Below, in pieces: positions 1-8,329 of a stretch of DNA of 27,410 bases (position 1 is the stretch's first letter; every line of letters starts with the position of its first letter). Origin of the DNA: an uncultured Kiritimatiellota bacterium (GTDB lineage: Bacteria > Verrucomicrobiota > Kiritimatiellia > RFP12 > UBA1067); the NCBI GenBank assembly GCA_934654805.1, contig CAKUGW010000030.1, positions 1 to 27,410 of the forward strand. The letters run 5' to 3'. Below the pieces are notes generated by a model, which saw only the letters and a list, made by a program, of their open reading frames with translations, ran no database searches and was not told the DNA's origin. Both the position numbers and the translations under genes were made by a program.

Positions 1-1
1 T

Positions 2-1876
2 GGTGGCGGCGGTGTCAATGTGACACCCGGGACTGAGATTGAGTCTTACAAGCCTGGCAAGGGCGGTTCGGATGGCGTCTCGGGCGGCTCGGCTCTGCTG
101 ACGGGCGGCGAGGACGGCCACGTCAACACCGGCACGGGCGGTGGTGGCGGTTCTTATCCCGGCGGAAGCGGCAGTGCGCTGAACGGCGGCGCGGGCGGCA
201 GTGGCGTTGTCGTGATTCGCTATCCGCTGACCTCGGCGTATGCCGACGTGTCGGGCTTTGAGGGGCTGCTCGACGGGATGCCGAAGGGCGCGACGATTGG
301 AAAAATTTGGCCGACCGAGGGCGCGACGATCTGGTATGCGGCGGATGGCGACACGAACTGGACGACCGAGCCGATCACGTTCAGCACGGCAGGTACGCGC
401 ACGATTCGCGTGAAGGTGACGGCGGACGGGTTGGCGGATTACGAGACGTCCGTCACGGTGTCGCTGACGGACGAGCCGGGCATCACGGACGGGTCGGTTG
501 CGCTTGTCGCGCCGGCGGGCTCGAGCACGCCGACCCCGCCCTACGCGACGTGGGCGACGGCGGCGAACGACCTGCAGACGGCGATTGACGAGGTGACGGC
601 GGGCGGCACGGTGTATGTCGCGGACGGCACGTATGCGCTGGAGAAGACGATTTCCGTCAACAAGACCATCACGCTACGCGGCTTCGACCGCACGACGGGC
701 GCGGCCGATCCGGAAAAGGTTGTGCTGGACGGACAGGAGGCGTGTCGCGTCTTGGATGTGGCCGCAAGCAACGGGGAGTGCCCTGTTTTCCGCGGCCTCG
801 CCTTCGCACGTGGCAATAAGCCGGATGGTGTTGGCGGTGGCGTGTTTGTTTCCAGCACGTCGGGCACCGCCGTTCCGTCTGCGCCCGGCGACGCGCCGAG
901 TTTCGTTGGCTGCGCGTTCAAGAACTGCTCGGCCAAAGAACAAGGCGGAGCCTTGAACGTGCGTGGCAAGATCTACCTTGAAAGCTGCCTGTTTGCAGGC
1001 AATCGGACGTCAACAGGCAGCTATGGCAATACGGTGGCGGTTCTCGAACGCACAGGCGCAACTGGCAAAGGCGCGGCGGCGGCCGTTCTCGGCTGCACGT
1101 TCGTGGAAGATCAGGCGAGCATCCCCGTCAACGCCTGCACGCTCGCCCTGCGCGGATTCGGCAATCTCGTCTCCAACTGCACGTTCAAGACATGTGGCAA
1201 GTCCGGCGTGATCGTCTCCGATTCGGTGCATGCGAACGCTGAAAATTCGGTTATTGTCAACTGTGTCAGTTTGGATGCGGGCGCGCCGTTCCTCGCGCCG
1301 ATTGCGGACAAATCCTACGGCGGCATGACGCTGCGCAACTGCCTGATCGCGCGCGGGTCCGGCTACGGCCTCGTGACGGGCACGGGCAAGACCGTGATCG
1401 ACAACTGCACGATCACCGGCAACGGGAAGGCCGGCATCCGTGTCAAGGCGGGCACGGCGGACGCGCCGTCGGCCTGCACGGTCCGCAACACGATCGCCTG
1501 GGACAACAACGGCGCGAAGGCCGACCTCGCGTTTGGCGAGAAGGACGCGGCCGCGCCCGACTCGACCACGATGGCCTACACGGAAACGACGAGCTCGACG
1601 GGCTGGGACGGCGCGACGTCCACGGCGGCGGCGAACGCGGTCAATCCGCTCTTCAGGGACGCGACGAAGGGTGACTACTCGCTGAAGCGCCGAACGCCGC
1701 ATCTGGACAAGGGCACGATCCTTGACTGGATGACGGCGGAGACGATAGACCTTGCGGGGAATCCGCGCGTGGCGACGGACGGGAAGCCCCTCGCCGAGGA
1801 CGCGGCGGCCTTGCCGGATCTCGGCTGCTACGAGAATCAGGACGTCCGCAAGGGCATGTGCCTCATCATCCACTAA
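2..1876 (+). CDS. Glycine-rich, right-handed beta-helix surface protein, choice-of-anchor Q type (5' end outside window)
   Basis: The frame is open to the window edge, and the first possible start (GTG at 20) lies inside a Gly-rich run, so the gene almost certainly begins upstream. In order the visible part has a Gly/Ser-rich stretch ending in GGSGVVVIRYPL (near 190-230); an Ig-like or bacterial-repeat segment (near 250-480); and a long parallel beta-helix with the usual entry motif GTVYVADGTYAL near 608, followed by many short Asn/Cys/Val-rich rungs. The end, DLGCYENQ, resembles the IGAYE-type end of choice-of-anchor Q domains. These proteins are usually secreted or surface-attached, and no catalytic motif is visible. 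Codon use is more relaxed than in the next gene. It could be an adhesin or an inactive polysaccharide-binding helix. The family call is fairly sure, the function unknown. Confidence 0.75.
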   Translation, partial: GGGGVNVTPGTEIESYKPGKGGSDGVSGGSALLTGGEDGHVNTGTGGGGGSYPGGSGSALNGGAGGSGVVVIRYPLTSAYADVSGFEGLLDGMPKGATIGKIWPTEGATIWYAADGDTNWTTEPITFSTAGTRTIRVKVTADGLADYETSVTVSLTDEPGITDGSVALVAPAGSSTPTPPYATWATAANDLQTAIDEVTAGGTVYVADGTYALEKTISVNKTITLRGFDRTTGAADPEKVVLDGQEACRVLDVAASNGECPVFRGLAFARGNKPDGVGGGVFVSSTSGTAVPSAPGDAPSFVGCAFKNCSAKEQGGALNVRGKIYLESCLFAGNRTSTGSYGNTVAVLERTGATGKGAAAAVLGCTFVEDQASIPVNACTLALRGFGNLVSNCTFKTCGKSGVIVSDSVHANAENSVIVNCVSLDAGAPFLAPIADKSYGGMTLRNCLIARGSGYGLVTGTGKTVIDNCTITGNGKAGIRVKAGTADAPSACTVRNTIAWDNNGAKADLAFGEKDAAAPDSTTMAYTETTSSTGWDGATSTAAANAVNPLFRDATKGDYSLKRRTPHLDKGTILDWMTAETIDLAGNPRVATDGKPLAEDAAALPDLGCYENQDVRKGMCLIIH

Positions 1877-1903
1877 GCCAAAATCAACGAAACCGGGATC
1901 GAG

Positions 1904-1915
1904 TAGAATACTGTC
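1904..1915 (+). promoter_or_regulatory. -10 promoter box (TAGAAT) directly before the ATG of the LamG-malectin gene
   Basis: TAGAAT at 1904-1909 lies six bases before the ATG at 1916, and no Shine-Dalgarno sequence is visible. No good -35 hexamer is seen. Transcription would start at or next to the ATG, giving a leaderless mRNA. Four other operon-leading genes in the window show the same layout, which supports the call. Confidence 0.45.
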
Positions 1916-4900
1916 ATGTCGTTGAAAACAATCAAACGTTGGGGCGCGCTGCTCGTGGCGGCGGCGGCGATGGCCGTCCGCGGCGGCGAAGCGGCCGACT
2001 ACACGGGCGGCAACATCGGCGTCAAGGGGTGGAAGCTCCCCGTGACGGACGGGCAGATCGCACAGCCGTTCCGCGTCACGTTCAAGTTCCGCGCGACGGG
2101 GACGAACCCCGCGTCGAAAGGCCACCACTGGGGGCTGGACTTCACGGATCGCGACGGCAACGCCGGCAAGCTCTACACGGGCGGCACGGGCGTCTGCTTC
2201 GACCTGAAGTCGCCGGGCGGGAACTGGCTGACCAGGGGGCAGGTGACCGCGAAGAACACATCCGTGCCGGTCGGCGTAGACGCGCCGTGGGCGACGTTCG
2301 AGCTGAAGGCGACGGACGTCGGGTTCTCGGTGCGCTACAACGGCGAGTACGCGACGATGGAGACGCGCCAGGTCCTGCCGCTCAAGAAGCTGTCGCTCTA
2401 CCACTACAACACGGCGCTCGAAGTGAAGGACTTCATGATCGAACCCGTGGGCGCGCAGGCGGACGAGCCGATCGCGAACCCGACGTTCCGGGCGTCGTTC
2501 GACGGCACGCTCGACGCCTACGGCGCGGACGGGCAGAAGATCGCGCCGTCCGCCGACCGGGCGAGCGCGTTCTCGGACGAGGGGGTGACGGGCCGGTCGC
2601 TCGTCTTCTCCGACAGGGGCTTCGGCGGCAACCATCCGCACCTCGTCTACCCGATCTCCAACGCCGTGTCGTCCGCGCAAGGCGGCGTGATGGCGTGGGT
2701 GCGGCATCCGTCGCGGGGCGGCGCGCCGATCCGCTTCCTGAACGCGGAAGGGCAGCAGATGCTCTCCCTCAGCACGTCGGCGAACGACGACTGGGCGCTC
2801 GTGCACGTGGCGATGGAAGGCGGCAAGACGCTCGCGTTCCAGCGGCGCGTCGGCATGGGGGCGAAGCGCGACGGAGACTGGTTCCACCTCGCGTTCACGT
2901 GGCGGCCGGACGGCGTGGCGCTGCTCTTCATCGACGGCATCCCGTTCGCGACGGCGAGCTCGCCGGGCGAGCGCTACCAGTGGCCGGTCATCGGCAACCG
3001 CCTCGGCGAGATCGCGCAGGTGCGCTTCGAGAAGTTCGCGCGCGGCGACGACAGGCAGAACTGGGTCTCGGACGTGCGCGTCTACCGCCGCACGATCGGC
3101 CACAGGGAGATTGACGACGTCTACCGCCGGGGCATGCCAGTCGATCTCGTCTTCAACGAGGCGGCGTATCCGGCCGACGTGCCGATGCAGGTCACGCCGA
3201 CGATCGCGCCCGGCGGCTGGTTCCGGCGGCCCGCGCCCTACGAGGGCATGGGCCTCACGAAGGCGCTCGTCGACCTGAAGATGACGATCGCGCGCTACGA
3301 GCCGGTCTTCGGGGACAAGAAGGACGCGATGCGCCGGACGGGCTGGAAGAAGATCCCCGTCGCCGGCGGCGAGACGGTCTACCGCAACCTGCGCGTCCAC
3401 GAGGTGCAGGACGTGCCGTGCGACCCGATCGCGCTGCCGGAAGGCGAGTACGCGCTCACCTGCGAAGTCTCGCACCGGCGTCCCGACGACGGCGGCACGT
3501 CGCGCTTCGTGCGGACGCTCTGCTTTGACGTCACGAAGAACGTCGACCTGACGACGCTCCCCGCGACGAAGGAGCCGTGGAAGCTCGGCGAGCTGGTCGT
3601 GGACCGCGTCTTCGACCGGGCGGACGACATGGAGCTCAAGAGCGGCGCGGTCGCGATGCGCGAGACGGGCGCGGGCCGCTACCTCGAAGTCGGCGCGGCC
3701 GGCGGCGAGCGCGTCTCGACGGTCGTCGACTTCCCCGAAAGCGCGCTCGGGCAGCCGTGCGTCCTCGAGGTGGAGTGGCCGGACGACAAGACGCGCCTCA
3801 TGGGCCTCTACATGCACCGCGACACGGGGCCGAAGGGCATGGAGAACCGCGACCGCCTGCAGTGCGGCATCCAGGCGGGCGGCTCGTATCCGAACACGGG
3901 CCGGATGCAGAAGAGCCGCTTCTACTTCTACCCCTCGACGGCGAAGATGCTCTTCGAGGTGCGCACGCTCGCGGGCGGGCGGCCGGCGGCCGTGCGCGCG
4001 CTGCGCGTCTGGCGCATCGCCGAGCTGCCGCGCCTCGCCGTGCGCAAGCCGAAGGGCTTCAAGGCGCGCTCGTTCGGGCACATGGACGAGGACCAGACGG
4101 TCGACAACAACTTCAACCCCGAGCACACGAAGCGCAACTCGGCGAAGACGACGGACGAGATCGTGAAGTACTGCGCCTACACGGGGCAGAACGCCTTCCA
4201 CTACGCGCTCGTGCGCTACTGGTTCACGCTTGGCCCGGTCGAGGGGGCGCGGTGGACGGGGCTCTACCCGAAGAACCAGGGCGACCTCGGATCGACGATC
4301 GCGGCGCTCGGCCGCAACGGCATCGACTACTACGGGCGCATCTACCTGCGCAACGCGCCGCAGGGCATGCGCTTCCGCGAGACGGACTGCAGGTACTTCG
4401 AGCGCGGCTGGCTTCAGGTCGACCGCGAGGGCAACGTCAACAGGGGCTACGACCGCAACGTGCAGTGCAACATCGGCAACCCCGACCTGCAGGACGCCCT
4501 CATCGGCTACTTCGCGGACTTCGTGCAGCGCTACTCGACGCGCGGCATGGCGGGCGTCGACTACGACCTCGTCGGCGGCTGGTTCGGCGCGTTCGCCGGC
4601 CTGCAGTACGGCTACGACGACTACAACGTCGCGGCGTTCCAGCGCGACAGCGGCGTGACGCTGCCGGCGGACTGCGCCGTGCCCGCGCTCGTCGCCGACC
4701 GGCTCGACGTCACGCGCGCGCCGACGCCCAAGGCGGCGTATCCGAAGCGCCACGACTTCCTGACGGACACCAACTCGACCGTGCGCGCGAAGTGGCTCGC
4801 GTGGCGGGCGGGGCGCGTGACGGACTACATGAAGAAGCTGTCGCGGCGGCTGCGCGAGGCGAACCCCGACTTCACGGTCTACGTCAAGGTCGGCTCGTCG

Positions 4901-6394
4901 CTCATGGGCATGGGCGGCAACAACATGGGGAAGGAGTACGCGGAGCGCGGCGTCGACGTCCCCGCCCTAATGAAGATCCCGGGGCTGAAGATCGGCGTCT
5001 CGCGCGGCTACACGAGCCATGCGTGGAACCTGTTCCGGGGGCTGGACGAGGGCGACTCGCTCGACAGCCTCTACGACGCGAACCTGCCGCTCTACAGGAT
5101 TGTGAAGGAGAAGTACGGCGCGTGGCCGATGGCCGCATCGTCCGGCGCCTACTTCGAGACGTTCGTGAAAACGCTCGACGACGTGAACTTCCGCAGCTAC
5201 TTCCAGGACCAGGACGTGAAGCCGTGGGGCCGCTACTTCCTCAAGGAGCCGGCGTTCTGCGTCGGCGTCGGCGACGCGCTCAACTACCAGATCGGCGACC
5301 AGCCGCCGGGGATGCTCGGCGCGGAGGACGAGACGCGCGAGTTCTGCCAGGCGTACTGCGCGCTCCCGGCCGTGCCGTTCACGGACATGGGCGGCGTGAC
5401 CGACCCGATCGTCGGGCGCTACCTCGTCACGAAGGAGGGCACGTACTTCTACGTCGTCAACATGCACCACACGCCGCAGACGGCGGTGCTGTCCGACAAG
5501 GCGAAGGCCGTCGACCTCTCGACGGACGAGACGGACACGTGGAAGAAGATCGAGCTGAAGCCGTTCCAGCTGCGGAGCTTCTTCATGCCGGGCGCGGCGC
5601 AGGCGTTCGGGCCGCTCGCGGTGAAGTTCTCGCGCGAGGCGAAGACCTGCCATGACGGCCGCCTCGCGGAGATCGACCGCGTGCTGGACGCGCTGGAGAA
5701 GGCGGGCGACGACGTGACGGAGGCGCGGGCCGCGCGCGCGGCGGGCACGGCCGCGTTCGCGCGCGGCGCGCTCTGCGAGGCGCATCGCCAGTTCTACCTG
5801 CAGCCGATCGAGAAGGCGTTCATCGCCTTCGGCGACATCGCGAACCGCACGGAACAGCGCGCCGACCGCGCGAAGGGCGTCGTGCGCGTCGACTGCGGCT
5901 CGAAGACGTTCACGCGCGCGGGCGGGCGGCTCTTCTCGCCCGACCAGGCGTGGGACGGCAAGACCTACGGCTATCTCGGCAAGGCGATGCGCTCCTTCCG
6001 CGAGACGCGCCACATGGAGGCGACGACCGACTGCCTCGAGGTCTACAACACCGAAAGCTACGACGTGGACGGCTACCGCTTCAAGCTGGAGCCGGGAACC
6101 TATCGCCTGCGGATGCTTTTCCACTGCGGCTGGGAGCCCGACTGGCGCGCGGACTGGTGGCTCTTCGACGTCACGGCGAACGGGCAGGCGCTTGCGAAGC
6201 CCTTCGACCTCTACAAGGCGGTCGGCGGCGACATCAACAAGGCGGCCGCCCTGGAGAAGGACGTCACGGTCGGCGCGGACGGACTCCTGACGGTCCGCTT
6301 CGTCCACGTGCCCGGCAAGGGCCGCGATCACCGCGGCCAGTCGGCCTACCCCTGCGTCCGTTTCGTCAACGCGATCGAGGTGCTGAAGAAGTGA
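1916..6394 (+). CDS. Large secreted LamG / TIM-barrel / malectin protein, putative glycoside hydrolase
   Basis: A 1492-aa protein with a signal peptide (residues 1 to about 25, hydrophobic run LLVAAAAMAV). Residues ~27-180 and ~188-410 look like two concanavalin-A/LamG-type jelly rolls; the second has FDGTLDAYG near its start and WFHLAFTWRPDGVALLFIDG as the typical core. Beta-rich linkers follow (~410-700). A TIM-barrel-like region (~715-1240) contains FGHMDEDQTVDNNFNPE and GVDYDLVGGWFG, with D882 and D884 as candidate catalytic acids. The C terminus (~1320-1490) has the malectin pattern: VRVDCG, then FDVTANGQ, then FVNAIEV. I do not recognise a named GH family for the barrel. The third codon position is almost always G or C. 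The gene stands alone, 39 bases after the previous stop. An extracellular glycan-degrading role is inferred from the binding modules. Confidence 0.75.
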   Translation: MSLKTIKRWGALLVAAAAMAVRGGEAADYTGGNIGVKGWKLPVTDGQIAQPFRVTFKFRATGTNPASKGHHWGLDFTDRDGNAGKLYTGGTGVCFDLKSPGGNWLTRGQVTAKNTSVPVGVDAPWATFELKATDVGFSVRYNGEYATMETRQVLPLKKLSLYHYNTALEVKDFMIEPVGAQADEPIANPTFRASFDGTLDAYGADGQKIAPSADRASAFSDEGVTGRSLVFSDRGFGGNHPHLVYPISNAVSSAQGGVMAWVRHPSRGGAPIRFLNAEGQQMLSLSTSANDDWALVHVAMEGGKTLAFQRRVGMGAKRDGDWFHLAFTWRPDGVALLFIDGIPFATASSPGERYQWPVIGNRLGEIAQVRFEKFARGDDRQNWVSDVRVYRRTIGHREIDDVYRRGMPVDLVFNEAAYPADVPMQVTPTIAPGGWFRRPAPYEGMGLTKALVDLKMTIARYEPVFGDKKDAMRRTGWKKIPVAGGETVYRNLRVHEVQDVPCDPIALPEGEYALTCEVSHRRPDDGGTSRFVRTLCFDVTKNVDLTTLPATKEPWKLGELVVDRVFDRADDMELKSGAVAMRETGAGRYLEVGAAGGERVSTVVDFPESALGQPCVLEVEWPDDKTRLMGLYMHRDTGPKGMENRDRLQCGIQAGGSYPNTGRMQKSRFYFYPSTAKMLFEVRTLAGGRPAAVRALRVWRIAELPRLAVRKPKGFKARSFGHMDEDQTVDNNFNPEHTKRNSAKTTDEIVKYCAYTGQNAFHYALVRYWFTLGPVEGARWTGLYPKNQGDLGSTIAALGRNGIDYYGRIYLRNAPQGMRFRETDCRYFERGWLQVDREGNVNRGYDRNVQCNIGNPDLQDALIGYFADFVQRYSTRGMAGVDYDLVGGWFGAFAGLQYGYDDYNVAAFQRDSGVTLPADCAVPALVADRLDVTRAPTPKAAYPKRHDFLTDTNSTVRAKWLAWRAGRVTDYMKKLSRRLREANPDFTVYVKVGSSLMGMGGNNMGKEYAERGVDVPALMKIPGLKIGVSRGYTSHAWNLFRGLDEGDSLDSLYDANLPLYRIVKEKYGAWPMAASSGAYFETFVKTLDDVNFRSYFQDQDVKPWGRYFLKEPAFCVGVGDALNYQIGDQPPGMLGAEDETREFCQAYCALPAVPFTDMGGVTDPIVGRYLVTKEGTYFYVVNMHHTPQTAVLSDKAKAVDLSTDETDTWKKIELKPFQLRSFFMPGAAQAFGPLAVKFSREAKTCHDGRLAEIDRVLDALEKAGDDVTEARAARAAGTAAFARGALCEAHRQFYLQPIEKAFIAFGDIANRTEQRADRAKGVVRVDCGSKTFTRAGGRLFSPDQAWDGKTYGYLGKAMRSFRETRHMEATTDCLEVYNTESYDVDGYRFKLEPGTYRLRMLFHCGWEPDWRADWWLFDVTANGQALAKPFDLYKAVGGDINKAAALEKDVTVGADGLLTVRFVHVPGKGRDHRGQSAYPCVRFVNAIEVLKK

Positions 6395-6743
6395 GCACGG
6401 AGAATGTTTTAGACAGGATTGACAAGATTGACAGGATGGTCGGAACAAATTCGCCAAGCCTTTTAAATCCTGTAAATCCTGTCAAAGGAAATCCCTGCCT
6501 CCGTGTGGGACATCCATTGTCCCGAAGAGAAACATGTGTTTCTGCGAAGTTTCGAGGTAGGTGCGAAAGCCTTTTCGTGCTTCGACGAGTGGATGTGCCG
6601 TTTTCGTGGTCGCGCGCAGCGCTGCGATTGGCGAACCGAAAACGAGAAACTTGAGAGACTTTGCTAAACTTGAGCCAAACCGAAAACGCGACGCAAGCAA
6701 ACCGCACGAAACAAGCACAACATAAAAGAGGGAATCGTTTCAC
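6395..6743. other. 349-base intergenic region with an inverted repeat and short direct repeats
   Basis: The first 90 bases hold the ACAGGATT-type inverted repeat described separately. The rest has no convincing ORF. CCGAAAACG occurs at about 6636 and again at about 6679, each beside an AAACTTGAG copy, which makes a loose imperfect repeat. CGAAGTTTCGAG (6545-6556) recurs in reverse orientation at 8221-8232 in the next long intergenic region. A modest ribosome binding site, GAGGGA, precedes the ATG at 6744. No clear promoter was found. Confidence 0.5.
6412..6486. repeat. Inverted repeat built from ACAGGATT / AATCCTGT units
   Basis: The left arm (6412-6437) is three spaced copies of a GACAGGATT-like unit. 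The right arm (about 6464-6486) carries the complementary AATCCTGT units. The arms can pair with a few mismatches around a loop of about 27 bases. It lies 18 bases after a stop codon, so it may act as an mRNA-stabilising or terminating hairpin. I recall similar AATCCTGT-type intergenic strings from other PVC and environmental genomes, but cannot check that here. Confidence 0.6.
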
Positions 6744-7973
6744 ATGAAAAGAATCGCGTTTCTCGCTTTCGCCCTTCCGCTCCTGTCCGCGCGCGCGGAA
6801 TTCCCGCCGCTCGCCGGCGATGGCGTCACGGACGACACGGCGGCGATCCAGGCGCGGCTGGACGCGGGCGCGCCGTGCGTCTGCCTGCCGCCGCCTGCCG
6901 ACCATTACGTCATTTCAAGGCCGCTTGTGATTCGCTCGGAACAGGAACTGCGGCTCGACCGGTGGACGCGCGTGCGGCTGGCGCCGCGCAGCGACTGCCC
7001 GATGGTGAAGAACGCGGACTGGGAGAAGGGGAACGTCCGCATCGCGGTCACGGGCGGCGTCTGGGACTTCGACAACACGAACCAGACGATGAACATCCGG
7101 GCCGTCTACACGGACGACGAGGCTCTTCTGGACAGGTACCTGACGCCGGCTCAGAAGGCCTACCAGACGGCGCACTGGCCGCCTTCGCGCAAGTTCAGGC
7201 GAGAACGCTACCGTGGCAATGCGTTCTACTTCGAGAACGTGCGCGAGCTGAAGGCGTCGGGCCTGACGATCCGCAACCCCGGAACCTACGGCTTCCAGAT
7301 GTGCAAGGTCTCGTATTTCACCGTCGAGGACGTGGCGCTTGACTACCGGACGTGGAATCCGCAGCCGGTCAACCTTGACGGCATTCACCTCGACGGCGGA
7401 TGCCATCACGGGCGGATCGCGAACATTCGCGGCACGGCCTATGACGACATGGTGGCGCTGAACGCGAACGACGGCTACTGCGCGGCGGAAGAGAGCGACA
7501 TCTCGGACATCGACATCGACGGCGTCTACGCCGAGTACTGCCATTCGGGCGTGCGCCTGCTGTCGGCGGGCGCCGCGATCCGCCGCGTCACGATCCGGAA
7601 CGTGCACGGGAACTTCTACCGCTATGCCGTCGGGTTCACGCATTTCTTCCCGGACCGCCCGGCCTCAGGCGTCATGGACGCGATCACCGTCTCGGACTGC
7701 CATGTCGGGAAATGCGCGCAGCCCGCGTGCCTGTGGCCGCTTGGCGAAATGCCCCTCTTCTTCTTTGACGCGCCGATGAAGATCGGACAGGTCCGCTTCT
7801 CGAACGTCACGCGCGCGGAGCGTTTCGCGCCGCAGGTGCCCACATTCAGGATTTCCAGGGGCTGCACGATTGACCGGCTCGTGCTGGAGGACTGCCGTTC
7901 GGAAAACCTGGCCGGCGGACAGCTTGTCGATTTTGTCAACGAGGGCGAGGTGAAGGCGCTTGTCCGCCGGTGA
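6744..7973 (+). CDS. Secreted GH28-like / pectate-lyase-superfamily beta-helix protein
   Basis: A 409-aa protein with a short signal peptide (cleavage near SARA-EF). It opens with the classic start of this fold, GDGVTDDTAAIQARLDAG (~27-44), which is shared by polygalacturonases and phage-type beta-helix proteins. The core has NLDGIHLDGG (D212) and AYDDMVALNAND (D234, D235), placed like the NTD and DD acid motifs of GH28. The usual GHG histidine motif is missing; VRLLSAG stands at about that position. Related segments (NQDGID, GDDFIAL) occur in the C-terminal half of the next gene, so the two are probably paralogous. Likely role: hydrolysis of galacturonan or a related chain outside the cytoplasm, but activity is unproven because of the missing histidine. 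The start is supported by GAGGGA ten bases upstream. Confidence 0.75.
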   Translation: MKRIAFLAFALPLLSARAEFPPLAGDGVTDDTAAIQARLDAGAPCVCLPPPADHYVISRPLVIRSEQELRLDRWTRVRLAPRSDCPMVKNADWEKGNVRIAVTGGVWDFDNTNQTMNIRAVYTDDEALLDRYLTPAQKAYQTAHWPPSRKFRRERYRGNAFYFENVRELKASGLTIRNPGTYGFQMCKVSYFTVEDVALDYRTWNPQPVNLDGIHLDGGCHHGRIANIRGTAYDDMVALNANDGYCAAEESDISDIDIDGVYAEYCHSGVRLLSAGAAIRRVTIRNVHGNFYRYAVGFTHFFPDRPASGVMDAITVSDCHVGKCAQPACLWPLGEMPLFFFDAPMKIGQVRFSNVTRAERFAPQVPTFRISRGCTIDRLVLEDCRSENLAGGQLVDFVNEGEVKALVRR

Positions 7974-8329
7974 GCGACGGTCTCATGCTGTACGCGAAAC
8001 TATTCGTGAAGAGGCGCAGGGCGCGCGGGGATTCGTCGCGCCGCCCTGCAAACTCTGCGGCCCTGCGTGAGAAATTCATAAGCACAGAGCGGTCTGCGAC
8101 CGGGCAGGGCTTCAGCATGAAAAGACGATCCTCGCGCTGCGCGACACTCGTCCTTGAACATGAGCGCTGTCGCGCGAACACGAAACAGCGCCGCCGCGAG
8201 ACCGCGCGCTGCGCGCCCGTCTCGAAACTTCGTTGGCATGAGTGTCACGCCGCGCGCAAAGCCGCAGAGTTCCGCAACGAATCCCTGCGCTTCCCCCAAA
8301 AACACTCAAGACGTAAAGGAAAATCCAAG
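7974..8329. other. 356-base intergenic region with dispersed inverted repeats
   Basis: The reading frame of the downstream gene is open back through this region to a GTG at 7970. The predicted peptide there is Arg/Ser-rich with no resemblance to a secreted protein, so I treat it as non-coding. AACTCTGCGGC (8051-8061) is repeated inverted at 8261-8271, and GGGATTCGT (8028-8036) inverted at 8277-8285. The two ends of the region are therefore imperfect inverted copies of each other. No promoter box or terminator is convincing. Confidence 0.5.

Noticed and set aside
1010..4753. 1247-codon open frame on the minus strand
   Set aside because: It is antisense to two real genes. The predicted protein is almost only Arg, Ala, Val and His with no domain, as expected when the sense strand has nearly all G/C third positions.
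3577..5655. 692-codon plus-strand frame inside the LamG-malectin gene
   Set aside because: Out-of-frame reading of the same DNA, Arg/Gly/Pro-rich, with no start context. The frame running 1916-6394 has the domain motifs.
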